DNA from: Burkholderia cepacia GG4 | GTDB taxonomy: Bacteria > Pseudomonadota > Gammaproteobacteria > Burkholderiales > Burkholderiaceae | Direction: 5' to 3' | Assembly: GCF_000292915.1 (NCBI RefSeq) | Contig: NC_018514.1 | Span: forward strand, 2,170,001-2,234,000 | Length of the DNA stretch: 64,000 bases | Part shown: piece after piece, positions 17,531 to 26,547 of the stretch | Layout: each line of letters opens with the position of its first letter | Position numbering within the stretch: the stretch's first letter is position 1 | Notes under the pieces: model-generated | Seen by the model: only the letters and a program-made list of their open reading frames with translations | Told to the model about the DNA's origin: nothing | Database searches by the model: none | Program-made: the position numbers and the translations under genes

Positions 17531-19985
17531 AGCCCCCCGTCCCGCCACATCGGCCGCGCCGCTGGCGGTGCTCATCATCGGCGCCGGCTTCGCCGGCATC
17601 GGCATGGCAGTCGCGCTGCAACGCGCCGGCATTCACGACTTCATGATCGTCGAACGCTCGCACGACGTCGGCGGCGTGTGGCGCGACAACCGCTACCCGG
17701 GCGCCGCGTGCGACGTGCCCTCGCACCTGTACTCGTTCTCGTTCGAGCCCAACCCGAACTGGTCGCGCGTGTTCGCGCCGCAGCCCGAAATCCATGCGTA
17801 CCTGCAGCATTGCGCGCGCAAGTACGGCCTCGCGCGCTACCTGCGTTTCGGCGCGGAGGTCGAGCGCGCGCGCTATGACGAGGCCCGCGCGCTGTGGGAG
17901 GTCACGCTCGCCGACGGCACCGTGCTCAGCGCCGCCGTGCTCGTGAGCGGCACCGGCCAGTTGAGCCGGCCCGCGCTGCCCGACCTGCGCGGCATCGACA
18001 CGTTCCGCGGCCGCGCATTCCACTCCGCGCACTGGGATCAGGACTATCCGCTCGCGGGCAAGCGCGTGGCCGTGGTCGGCACCGGCGCATCGGCGATCCA
18101 GTTCGTGCCCGCGATCGCCGGCGACGTCGAGCGCCTCGTCGTGTTCCAGCGTTCGCCGGCCTACGTGATGCCGCGCCCGGACCGAGCGTATCGCCCATGG
18201 GAGCGGGCGCTGTTCCGCCGGCTGCCGTGGGCGATGAAGCTGCATCGCGCGTCGATCTACGTGCGCTACGAATCGCGTGCGATCGCGTTCACGCGGCTGC
18301 GCGGGCTGATGGATGTCGCGGTCGGCCGGCCGTTCCGCAAGCTGCTTGCGCGCGACGTGCGCGACCCCGCGCTGCGCGAACGGCTCACGCCCGACTATCC
18401 GGTCGGCTGCAAGCGGATCCTGCTGTCGAGCGACTACCTCGCCGCGATCGCCCGCGACAACGTCGAGCTCGTCACACAGCGCATCCGGCGCGTGACCGAG
18501 GACGGCATCGAGACCGACGACGGCGTGCACCACCCGGTCGACGCGATCGTCTACGGCACCGGTTTTGCGGCCACGTCGTTCCTGTCGCCGATGCGCATCA
18601 CGGGCCGCAACGGGCTCGACCTGAACGACGCTTGGCGACGCGGCGCGCAGGCGTATCTCGGGCTCACCGTACCGGGCTTTCCGAACTTCTTCATGCTGTA
18701 CGGCCCGAACACCAACCTCGGCCACAACTCGATCGTCTACATGCTCGAAAGCCAGATCGCACACGTGATGCGCTGCGTGCGCGCGATGCGGCGCGACGGC
18801 GCGAGCGCGATCGACGTCGACCCGCGCCGCTACCGACGCTTCAACGCACACGTGCAGCAGCGGCTCGAAGGCTCGGTGTGGAGCGGCTGCAAGAGCTGGT
18901 ACGTCGATGCGTCGGGCCACAACAGCACCAACTGGCCTGGCTTCACGCTGACCTATCGATGGATCACGCGCTTCACCGGGCTGTCCGCGTACCGCTTCAC
19001 GCAGCCGCTGCCCGGCCCCGCCACGCCGACGCACGGGGTCGTCGTCGCGCCGCCTGCCGGCCGCGTGGAGGCGCTCGCCGCCGCGTCGCTGCGCGGCTTC
19101 CTGCGCGTCGCGTTCCGGCCGCTGATCGGGCCGCCGTTCGGCGCGCGCATGCAACGTCGCGTCGTCGCGCTGCTGTCGCCGCTGATGCCGGGCGCGGGCG
19201 GCACGCTGCGCTACCGGACTGCCGCGGCTGGCGTGCCGGTCGAAGTGATCGCGCCGAAGCGCGGCGACGCGGGCGGCGCGATCCTCTATCTGCACGGCGG
19301 CGCGTTCTGTCTCGGCGGCCCGCATACGCATCGCGGCGTGACCACGCGGCTCGCGACCGAAGCCGGCCTGCCGGTGTGGGTGCCCGACTACCGGCTCGCC
19401 CCCGAGCATCCGAGCCCCGCGGCACTCGACGACGCGCTGGCCGCCTACGCCGCGTTGCGCGCGCAGGGCTACGCGCCGCAGCGGATCGTCATCGCCGGCG
19501 ATTCGGCCGGCGGCGCGCTCGCACTGGCGCTCGCCATTGCGCTGCGCGAGCGTGGCGAGCCCGCCGCGGCCGCGCTGCTGCTGATCTCGCCCGTGACCGA
19601 TCCGGCGCTGGGTGGCGCAACGCTGGCATCGCGCCGCCACGACGACCCGATGATCCGGCGCGGCTGGCTCGAGCAGGGCTTGCGCTGGTACCACGGCGCC
19701 GGCTCGGTTGCGGCGCGCGGCCCGCTCGACACCGACTTGCGCGGCTTGCCGCCGATGCTGGTGCAGGCCGGGGACCAGGAGGTGCTGCTGTCGGATGCGC
19801 AGCGGCTCGCGGATCATGCGCTCGCCTGCGGCGTGCCGTGCCGGCTGGAGATTCATGCCGCGCGCTGGCATGTGTTTCATCTGCAGGCGTTCTATCTGCG
19901 CTCGGCACGGGATGCGTTGCGGACGCTAGCGGGGTTTGCTGCGCAGCGGGTGACGGGGAACGCAACGGCAGCGGCGTCGCGATGA
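17517..19985 (+). CDS. Fused Baeyer-Villiger monooxygenase and HSL-type esterase
   Basis: An 822-residue two-enzyme protein. ATG 17517 is chosen because of CGAGGAAA upstream and its 14-base overlap with the GMC gene. Residues about 15-500 form a class B flavin monooxygenase: FAD motif IIGAGFAGIGMAVAL, the BVMO fingerprint FRGRAFHSAHWD (163-174) and NADPH motif VVGTGASAIQ. Residues about 540-815 form a hormone-sensitive-lipase hydrolase: HGGAF (His593), nucleophile Ser663 in GDSAGG, Asp in QAGDQEVLL and His in WHVFH. The first half can turn a ketone into an ester and the second can cleave that ester. Both active sites look intact. Confidence 0.93.
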   Translation: MSSPEAPRPATSAAPLAVLIIGAGFAGIGMAVALQRAGIHDFMIVERSHDVGGVWRDNRYPGAACDVPSHLYSFSFEPNPNWSRVFAPQPEIHAYLQHCARKYGLARYLRFGAEVERARYDEARALWEVTLADGTVLSAAVLVSGTGQLSRPALPDLRGIDTFRGRAFHSAHWDQDYPLAGKRVAVVGTGASAIQFVPAIAGDVERLVVFQRSPAYVMPRPDRAYRPWERALFRRLPWAMKLHRASIYVRYESRAIAFTRLRGLMDVAVGRPFRKLLARDVRDPALRERLTPDYPVGCKRILLSSDYLAAIARDNVELVTQRIRRVTEDGIETDDGVHHPVDAIVYGTGFAATSFLSPMRITGRNGLDLNDAWRRGAQAYLGLTVPGFPNFFMLYGPNTNLGHNSIVYMLESQIAHVMRCVRAMRRDGASAIDVDPRRYRRFNAHVQQRLEGSVWSGCKSWYVDASGHNSTNWPGFTLTYRWITRFTGLSAYRFTQPLPGPATPTHGVVVAPPAGRVEALAAASLRGFLRVAFRPLIGPPFGARMQRRVVALLSPLMPGAGGTLRYRTAAAGVPVEVIAPKRGDAGGAILYLHGGAFCLGGPHTHRGVTTRLATEAGLPVWVPDYRLAPEHPSPAALDDALAAYAALRAQGYAPQRIVIAGDSAGGALALALAIALRERGEPAAAALLLISPVTDPALGGATLASRRHDDPMIRRGWLEQGLRWYHGAGSVAARGPLDTDLRGLPPMLVQAGDQEVLLSDAQRLADHALACGVPCRLEIHAARWHVFHLQAFYLRSARDALRTLAGFAAQRVTGNATAAASR

Positions 19986-20202
19986 ACCGGTGATGCACGG
20001 CGAGCGAGGCGGCGTTGCCCGGCTGCCCCGGTCGGCCGGACGGACGGCGCATGCGCCGTCGCCGTGCCCGCTTGCAACAATGCGACGCCCGCTTGCCAAA
20101 ACCTGCCGTTTATTTTTTTCCGACACGCGCGGCCGGCATGATCTCCGCAAGCCGCCGCGCCGCCATGGCGCGGCGGCTCCCCCAACACTTGCGGAGACAC
20201 CA

Positions 20203-20757
20203 ATGAAAAAAAGCCACACCCTCAAGACGCTTGCCCTGCTTTGTTGCCTGGGCGTCCAGTGCGCGACGTCGGCATTCGCGGACGAACCGAAGAAGGTCGC
20301 ATTCGTCGACACGGGCAATACCGGACGCAGCGTGATGGCCGAAGCGATCGCCGGACAACTGATCGCGCAACGGCACGCGCACATCGCGGTGATCTCGCGC
20401 GCGGTCGACGAGGATCCGTACGACGACAGGCCCGAGGAAAACGGCGTGATCCTGATGAAGCGGCGCGGGCTCGACACGTCCGCGCATCGTGCGGTGCAAC
20501 TGAACGCGAACGACGTGAAGCACTCCGACGTGATCCTGACGATGACCGACAAGCACAAGGACAAGGTGCTCGCGCTCTATCCCGCGGCCGCGGGCAAGGT
20601 GTTCACGCTCGCCGAATATGCGACCGGCGAGCACAAGGACGTGCCCGACGCGTGGGGCAAGCCGATCGCCTTCTACGAATCGGTGACCGCGCAGCTCGAC
20701 GCGTTCCTCCCGGTCGCACTCGACAAGGTCGCGACGGCCGCGCCCGCGAAACCGTAA
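20203..20757 (+). CDS. Exported LMW-PTP/YwlE-like protein lacking the catalytic cysteine
   Basis: A 184-residue protein starting at ATG 20203 (GGAGACACCA upstream). A signal peptide (residues 1-26, ending TSAFA-DE) is followed by the low-molecular-weight phosphatase fold. The P-loop C-x5-R should give Cys at residue 36, but the sequence is FVDTGNTGRSVMAEA: Asp36 replaces the nucleophile and Gly41 replaces the usual second Cys, while Asn39, Arg42 and Ser43 are kept. The C-terminal general-acid region (VPDAWGKPIAFYE) and YwlE-like VILTMTDKHKDKV are present. Both export and loss of the nucleophile are unusual; it is likely a binding protein rather than a phosphatase. Confidence 0.88.
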   Translation: MKKSHTLKTLALLCCLGVQCATSAFADEPKKVAFVDTGNTGRSVMAEAIAGQLIAQRHAHIAVISRAVDEDPYDDRPEENGVILMKRRGLDTSAHRAVQLNANDVKHSDVILTMTDKHKDKVLALYPAAAGKVFTLAEYATGEHKDVPDAWGKPIAFYESVTAQLDAFLPVALDKVATAAPAKP

Positions 20758-20878
20758 CGCGCGTGGGCCCGCCGGGTCGCCCGTCGCGTCGTGCGGCGGC
20801 GCCGGCGGGTTGACCGTCTGCCTGCGCCTGTCCGTCGTCCCCGCGCAGCCGGCGCACGCGTAATACCGCACACGGCCG

Positions 20879-22897
20879 TCAGGGCTGCACCATCCACACG
20901 AGCAGCATCGCGGCCGGCGCCGCGCTCATCCCCGCCGGCGGCCGCTCGATCGTCGGCTCGACCTGCAGCGCCTGCGCGACCGTCGCCGTATCGTCGATCG
21001 TCGTCGTGCGTACGGTCGTCATCAGCCGCGCCGGCCGGTGCAGCGTCTCGCGATACAGCGCGCCGTACCACAGCGGCCGCATGCCGAGCGCATCCTGCAG
21101 CACATACGGATAACGCCACAGCCGCAGCACGAGGCGGCTGTCAGGCCGGGCCGGATCGACGCGGACGAACACGCGGCGCGTGCTCTCGCCATGCGTGTAG
21201 CGCGGCAGCACGGGCAGCGCGTCGGCCGGCGCCTGCGGCGACAGCCAGCGCAGCGCGGTCGCGGGCGACCACGGCGTCGCCCGTTGCCAGCCGGCCAGCG
21301 AAAGATGGCGATCGAGCGTATCCGAAGTCGCGCACCATTGCAGCAGCAGATATTCCTCGCGATCGCCGCCGATCTCGGTGCGGCGCGTCGGCACGCGCTG
21401 CCATCCGCCGCGCAGCCACTGGTCGACGGTCATCGCGACGACGTCGCCCACATGCGGACGCGCCGCACGATCGAGCTGCCATTGCGCGGGCACCGTCCAG
21501 ACGCCGGCCGTCGCGAGCACGACGAGCACCGCGACGAGCGCCCCCCTCGGCTGCACGTGCTCGCCCACCTGCCAGTACGCATGCGCGCCGGCCAGCACCG
21601 CGAACCACGCGAGCCCGAGGCTCCAGCCGCCAAGCAAGCCGGACAGCCAGGTATCGCCGACGTACAGCCGCGCGAAGCCGCCGAGCACGATCCACAGCAC
21701 GACCGCCGTCACGACCGGAATGCGCCACAGTGCGGGCCGGTCGCGCGCCAGCACCCAGCCGATGCCGCTGCTCGCGAGCATCGCGAACGCCGCGTCGGCA
21801 TCGGGCAACGGCACATGCAGCGCGCCGGGCGGCAGGCTCGCGGGCGTCGCACCGGGCGTGCCGGCGCCGAACGCCGGCACGAGCACGACCGCGATGCCGA
21901 CCGTCGCGAGCCACCAGGCGGACGTGATCCAGCAGCGATGAATCAACAGCCAGACGAGAAACGCGGCCGCGACGATCAGCCCCGTATCGCGTCCATGCAA
22001 CACTGCGAGCGCGCGCATCGTGGCGTCCGCGGGCGGCGTGCGCAGGTCCTGCAGGAACGCGTACAGCGCGATGTCGGCGTGCATCAGCGGATCGTTCGCG
22101 ACGACGTCCTGCACGATCCCGGCGAACAGCCACACGCAGCCGACGAACAGCAGCGCGAACCCTGGCACGGCGCCCGGCAGGCGGCGCATCCGGTCGATCG
22201 CGCCGTGCAGCCGTGCGCCGAAGCGCGGCCAGCGCCGCACGCACGCATGCAAGGCCGCGCCGGCCGCGCGGCCCAGCAACGGCCAGCCACGCCGCAGCGC
22301 GAGGCGCACGCCGATCCATACGAGCGCGACCAGCGCGGCAACCACCAGCAGGATCGCGGCGACCCGCACGCTGATCGCCGCGGCCAGCGCCGCCGACGCG
22401 CCGAACAGGATGCCCGGCGCGACGTGCGCGGGCGCCCAGATCAGCGCCGACACGACGTTGACCGGATAGAACGACCGGCGCGGCAGCGTCGCGCAGCCGA
22501 CCACGACCGGCACGACCGCGCGCACCGGCGCCAGGAAGCGCGCGAGCACGATGCTCTTCATGCCGTGCCGCAGCACGAACTGCTCGCCGCGCGCATACGC
22601 ATCCGCGTAGCCCAACCGGACCCAGCCGTTCCGGATCGCACCGCGGTAGTACCGTCCGAGCTCGTAGCTGACCCCGTCGCCGACGATCGCGCCGGCGGCC
22701 GCGACGCCGATCGTCGTCCACGCATCGAGCGCGCCCGCGCCGATCAGCGTGCCGGCCGCGAACATCACGGCGCCGGCCGGCACGATCGTGCCGACCAGCG
22801 CGATGGCCTCGGCGCAGGCGGTGACGAACACGATCGCCAGCACCAGCACCGGATGCGCGCCGATCGCGCCGAGCCACGCGTGGATCGTGTCGCTCAT
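20879..22897 (-). CDS. DedA - PAP2-like - LssY multidomain membrane protein
   Basis: A 672-residue integral membrane protein with three parts. An N-terminal DedA/SNARE-associated domain covers about residues 1-200 (GTIVPAGAVMFAAGTLIGAG; ARFLAPVRAVVPVVVGCA). A PAP2-type helical domain covers about 220-450, and a periplasmic LssY C-terminal domain about 470-640. The PAP2 motifs are degenerate: PSGH reads PDAD and the SR-x5-H motif reads ARLYVGDT, so both catalytic histidines are missing. Relatives are annotated as bifunctional DedA/phosphatase; lipid handling in the envelope is likely, but this copy should not act as a classical PAP2 phosphatase. Confidence 0.9.
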   Translation of the reverse strand: MSDTIHAWLGAIGAHPVLVLAIVFVTACAEAIALVGTIVPAGAVMFAAGTLIGAGALDAWTTIGVAAAGAIVGDGVSYELGRYYRGAIRNGWVRLGYADAYARGEQFVLRHGMKSIVLARFLAPVRAVVPVVVGCATLPRRSFYPVNVVSALIWAPAHVAPGILFGASAALAAAISVRVAAILLVVAALVALVWIGVRLALRRGWPLLGRAAGAALHACVRRWPRFGARLHGAIDRMRRLPGAVPGFALLFVGCVWLFAGIVQDVVANDPLMHADIALYAFLQDLRTPPADATMRALAVLHGRDTGLIVAAAFLVWLLIHRCWITSAWWLATVGIAVVLVPAFGAGTPGATPASLPPGALHVPLPDADAAFAMLASSGIGWVLARDRPALWRIPVVTAVVLWIVLGGFARLYVGDTWLSGLLGGWSLGLAWFAVLAGAHAYWQVGEHVQPRGALVAVLVVLATAGVWTVPAQWQLDRAARPHVGDVVAMTVDQWLRGGWQRVPTRRTEIGGDREEYLLLQWCATSDTLDRHLSLAGWQRATPWSPATALRWLSPQAPADALPVLPRYTHGESTRRVFVRVDPARPDSRLVLRLWRYPYVLQDALGMRPLWYGALYRETLHRPARLMTTVRTTTIDDTATVAQALQVEPTIERPPAGMSAAPAAMLLVWMVQP

Positions 22898-22999
22898 CGC
22901 GGGCCGCGCGGTGTCGCGGTGCGGCCTGCATGCGCCGGGCCCGCGAAGGCGTGTGGAAGGTTCATCGGAGTGTGCGCGCGTTCGCGCCGGCCGGCGACG

Positions 23000-23452
23000 T
23001 CAGTCGAACTCGAACTGCCGCGCATCGGCCTCGAGCGGCGCATCGTGGTAGCCCACCGTCGCGATCTCGAGGAGATAGCGCGCGAGAAACTCGCCGATCG
23101 ATCCGGCCGCTTCATACTGGTGCACATGGCGGAACTCGTGCGTGAGCAGACGCCGCGTGTCGTGGCCGCGCAGCACGAACACCGCATGGCCGAGCGTGAG
23201 GCCGATCGTCCCGGGCGACAGCAGCCCCGTGTCGCGCGCGATCGCGCCCAACGCAGGCGTGTCGGGGAACGGCAGCCGGTCGGCAATCACGAGACGGATC
23301 CGCTCCGGCTGCGCGACGCCCACGGCACGTGCATCGTCGGCCTGCGCCGGCGTCAGCGGCACGCCGTTCGCAAGCCCGTTCGCCGCCTGCGTGTCGGCCC
23401 AGGCGACGGCGTCGGGCAGCGCGGACGGCAGTATCTCGGCGAGATCGATCAT
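23000..23452 (-). CDS. Small putative zinc metallopeptidase (HExxH)
   Basis: A 150-residue protein; ATG 23452 is chosen for GAGGAG eight bases upstream. The C-terminal half has THEFRHVHQYEAAG, a zinc-binding H-E-x-x-H, and a downstream LEADARQFE that could give the third ligand, resembling DUF4157-type peptidase domains. No signal peptide or membrane helix is visible. The substrate is unknown; it is encoded downstream of nothing obvious on this strand and its partner is not evident. Confidence 0.82.
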   Translation of the reverse strand: MIDLAEILPSALPDAVAWADTQAANGLANGVPLTPAQADDARAVGVAQPERIRLVIADRLPFPDTPALGAIARDTGLLSPGTIGLTLGHAVFVLRGHDTRRLLTHEFRHVHQYEAAGSIGEFLARYLLEIATVGYHDAPLEADARQFEFD

Positions 23453-23758
23453 CGTGGAGACTCCTCGGATGGCACGGGTCAATCGGGCACCAGTTTATCT
23501 CTGAATCAGGCCCGTTCGTGAGGCGTCGCCCCCTCCCGCCGGCGGCAACGTCCCGGGGAACACCCACCCCATCTGACCCTGTCGCCTGTACCATTTCATG
23601 CTGATCATTTCGATGCAAGACACATTCCATTCCCGGATGTCTCAAAAATTTCCCGCAGGTGCACCATTTCCGGCTTCGGCGGAATATATTGCTCAGAAGA
23701 ACAGCCGCGGCGACAACCGGCAGCGCAGTCCGCGGCGTCATCCCGAAGAGGACGCTAG
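23453..23758. other. Intergenic region between the HExxH gene and the response regulator
   Basis: About 300 bases without a credible gene, AT-richer around 23580-23700. It must hold the promoters for both divergent genes, but no clear -35/-10 pair or palindrome stood out. Confidence 0.5.
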
Positions 23759-24406
23759 ATGATCAGGGTAATTCTGGCTGACGATCACGCAGTCATGCGG
23801 GACGGACTGCGTCACATCCTGGAAACGGCCGGCGGCTTCGAAATCGTCGGCGAGGCGAGCGACGGCGCGGCCACGCTCGCGCTGGCGGAACGCGGCACCG
23901 CCGACGTGCTGCTGCTCGACCTGTCGATGCCCGCGCCGACCGGCATCGAGCTGATCCGGCTCGTCAAGACGCATGCGCCGTCGCTGCGCACGCTCGTGCT
24001 GACGATGCACGCGGAAACGCAGTACGCGGCGCGCGCGTTCAAGGCCGGCGCGACCGGCTATCTGACCAAGGACAGCGCGACCGCCGAACTCGTCGAGGCG
24101 GTCGGCAAGGTCGCGGCGGGTGGCGTCTACGTGAGCCCGTCGGCGGCCGAGAGCCTGGCGCGCACGCTGCGCGCCCCCGCCGACCTGCTGCCGCACGAAC
24201 GGCTGTCCGCGCGTGAGCTCGACGTGATGCGCCGCATCGTCGCCGGCCAGACGGTCACGCGGATCGCGTCGGAACTCACGCTCAGCGCGAAGACGGTCAG
24301 CACCTACAAGACGCGGATCCTAGAGAAGATGGCGTTGCCGCACGAAGCCGCGCTGGTTCGCTATGCGGTGCGGCACGATCTCGACCTCGGTGGCGACGAC
24401 GCATGA
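23759..24406 (+). CDS. NarL/LuxR-family response regulator
   Basis: A 215-residue regulator. The receiver domain (about 1-120) has the acidic pair after VILADDHAVMRDG, phospho-acceptor Asp in DVLLLDLSMP and the conserved Lys in GYLTKDSA. The C-terminal LuxR HTH (about 148-210) shows LSARELDVMRRIVAGQTVTR and LSAKTVSTYKTRILEK. Its stop overlaps the kinase start (ATGA), so the two are coupled and form one two-component system. Targets are unknown. Confidence 0.94.
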   Translation: MIRVILADDHAVMRDGLRHILETAGGFEIVGEASDGAATLALAERGTADVLLLDLSMPAPTGIELIRLVKTHAPSLRTLVLTMHAETQYAARAFKAGATGYLTKDSATAELVEAVGKVAAGGVYVSPSAAESLARTLRAPADLLPHERLSARELDVMRRIVAGQTVTRIASELTLSAKTVSTYKTRILEKMALPHEAALVRYAVRHDLDLGGDDA

Positions 24407-26208
24407 CGACCGCATCCCGCTTCCGCCCCGCTGCCGACGACGCGCACAACGCGCAGGACCCGCAGGACCCGTCACGCCTGTTCATGTCGTCGCTGCCGCC
24501 GGGCCGGCCCGAGCGGCGGCTCGCGATCGCGACGGTGATCGTGTCGGCGCTGATCTTCGCCGCGCTCGCGCCGTTCGCGGGCGTGCAGCTGGCCCAGGCG
24601 CAGGCATTCATCCCCGTGTACCAGTCGGCGATCGTCGTCAACGACATGGTGACGGCCGGCCTGCTGCTCGGCCAGTACGCGATCCTGCGCGAGAAATCGC
24701 TGCTCGCGCTCGCGGGCGGCTACCTGTTCACGGGCTTCATGGCCGGCACCCACATGCTGACCTTTCCCGGGCTGTTCACGCCGACCGGTCTGCTCGGCGC
24801 GGGCGAACAGACCACCGCATGGCTCTATCTGTTCTGGCACGGCGGCTTTCCGCTGGCGGTCGCCGCATACGTGCTGCTGCGCGTGACGCCGCGCGCCCGG
24901 CCGCCGGCGCTTGCGCAGCGCCGCGCGGCGATTCCGATCCTGCTGTGCATCGTCGTGGCCGCCGGCGCGACCGTCGCGCTCGCGCTGCTCGCGACCACCG
25001 GCCACGACCTGCTGCCACGCATCATGAACGGCAACCGGATGGCGTCGACGATGACGAACGCGATCACGACCGTCTGGACGCTGAACCTCGCCGCGCTCGT
25101 GCTGATGTGGCGGCTGCGGCGGCGCCATTCCGTGCTCGACCTGTGGGTGATGATCGTGCTCGTCGCCTGGCTGTTCGACATCGCGCTGTCGGCGATGCTG
25201 AATCACGGCCGCTTCGACCTGGGCTTCTACGCGGGACGCACGTACGGCCTCGTCGCGTCGGGCGTCGTGCTGTTCGCGCTGCTGTTCGAGAACGGCCGGC
25301 TGCATGCGCAGACGGTGCGCGCGCTGGCCGGTGCGCGTTATCAGCATCTGCTCGTCGTGCAGAAGAGCGCGCAGCTCAACGAGGCAAACGAACGGCTCGA
25401 GCAGCGTGTCGCGGCCCGCACCGCCCAGTTGAGCGCGTCGAACCGCGACCTGCGGCGCGAAGTCGAGGAGCGCGTGCGCGCGGAGCGGGCGCTGCAGAAG
25501 TCGCGCGAGGAGCTGCGCGAGATCGCGGCGATCAGCGCGACCGCGCGCGAGGCCGAACAGCGCCGCATCGCGCGCGAACTGCACGACGAGCTCGCGCAGA
25601 TGCTCGCGGCGCTGAAGAACGATCTCGAATGGCTGCTCGACCACGTGCCGCAGGACGACGCGCCGCTTGCGCGCAAGATCGCGGCGATGCATGCGCTCGC
25701 GCGCGGCGCGGTGACGGCCACGCGACGCATCGCGTCCGACCTGCGTCCGCTGATGCTCGACGATCTCGGGTTCGCGGCCGCGATGCAATGGCTCGTGGAC
25801 GATTTCCGGCACCGTCACGGCATGGCGTGCGCGCTGCGCGTCGAGCCGGCCGAGCTGCAGCTCGACGAACCGTATGCGACGGCCGTGTTCCGCATCGCGC
25901 AGGAAGCGCTCGCGAACGTCGCGCGGCATGCGGCCGCGTCGAGCGCGACCGTGGATCTGTCGTACCGGGACGAAGCGATCGCGCTGAGGATCCATGACGA
26001 CGGCGCGGGCTTCGATCCCGGTGCGCCGCGCAAGTCGGGATCGTTCGGGCTGGTGGGCCTGCGCGAGCGCGCGTACCTGGTCGGCGGCACGCTACGGATC
26101 GATACGACGCTCGGCGAAGGGACCACGGTGGAGGTGGAGATTCCGTTGTCGTCCGCGCATGTCGCGATTGCGCATGACGGACGGGGGGCGTCGGGGGCTG
26201 ACAGGTAA
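24403..26208 (+). CDS. MASE4-containing sensor histidine kinase (NarX/DegS type)
   Basis: A 601-residue kinase. After a polar 35-residue N-terminus comes a MASE4-type membrane sensor (about 40-290, eight hydrophobic segments, with FTGFMAGTHMLTFPGLF), then a coiled coil (about 320-380), the HisKA_3 dimerisation domain with phospho-His in ARELHDELAQMLAALKNDLE, and a HATPase domain (ALANVARHA, then DDGAGFDPG and GSFGLVGLRERA). MASE4 domains sense signals inside the membrane. It phosphorylates the coupled NarL-type regulator. Confidence 0.92.
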   Translation: MTTASRFRPAADDAHNAQDPQDPSRLFMSSLPPGRPERRLAIATVIVSALIFAALAPFAGVQLAQAQAFIPVYQSAIVVNDMVTAGLLLGQYAILREKSLLALAGGYLFTGFMAGTHMLTFPGLFTPTGLLGAGEQTTAWLYLFWHGGFPLAVAAYVLLRVTPRARPPALAQRRAAIPILLCIVVAAGATVALALLATTGHDLLPRIMNGNRMASTMTNAITTVWTLNLAALVLMWRLRRRHSVLDLWVMIVLVAWLFDIALSAMLNHGRFDLGFYAGRTYGLVASGVVLFALLFENGRLHAQTVRALAGARYQHLLVVQKSAQLNEANERLEQRVAARTAQLSASNRDLRREVEERVRAERALQKSREELREIAAISATAREAEQRRIARELHDELAQMLAALKNDLEWLLDHVPQDDAPLARKIAAMHALARGAVTATRRIASDLRPLMLDDLGFAAAMQWLVDDFRHRHGMACALRVEPAELQLDEPYATAVFRIAQEALANVARHAAASSATVDLSYRDEAIALRIHDDGAGFDPGAPRKSGSFGLVGLRERAYLVGGTLRIDTTLGEGTTVEVEIPLSSAHVAIAHDGRGASGADR

Positions 26209-26247
26209 AGCGGTTCAAGCAGCAGCGGCGGAATGCCGCTGCGGGAA

Positions 26248-26547
26248 TCAGAGGAAGTCGTCTCCCCGCTGATCCCGAACGGCGAGGATCGTGACTTGTT
26301 CTGCACTTTCGATCTCGAACAACGAGACGTAGCCTGACGTACCGAAGGAAACGATCAGTTCGCGCAGGAACGGATTGCCCTCATCGATCTTGCGGCAGGA
26401 AAACGGAAACCATCGCAACATGGCCACGCCTCGTTCGATTGCTTCCAACGCCCTCGCTGCCGCTTCCTCATCACGGTCGAGCAGATATCGATACAGTCGC
26501 ACCAAGTCTTCGCGCGCCGCGCGCGTATATCGGACCTGATAGCTCAA
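26248..26547 (-). CDS. ParE/RelE-family toxin
   Basis: A 99-residue toxin with the RelE/ParE fold: YTRAAREDLVRLYRYLLDRD, a basic core, and the C-terminal VTILAVRDQRGDDF. Members inhibit gyrase or cut ribosome-bound mRNA; the subtype cannot be told here. Its ATG overlaps the antitoxin stop (ATGA), the classic antitoxin-first arrangement. The operon ends 39 bases before the end of the kinase gene on the other strand. Confidence 0.9.
   Translation of the reverse strand: MSYQVRYTRAAREDLVRLYRYLLDRDEEAAARALEAIERGVAMLRWFPFSCRKIDEGNPFLRELIVSFGTSGYVSLFEIESAEQVTILAVRDQRGDDFL

Noticed and set aside
17520-19880. A 786-residue minus-strand open frame
   Set aside because: Antisense to the monooxygenase-esterase, whose motifs are unambiguous.
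20767-20812. CCCGCCGG/CCGGCGGG inverted pair as terminator of the phosphatase-like gene
   Set aside because: Only 8 bp with a loop of nearly 30 bases in very GC-rich DNA; not convincing.
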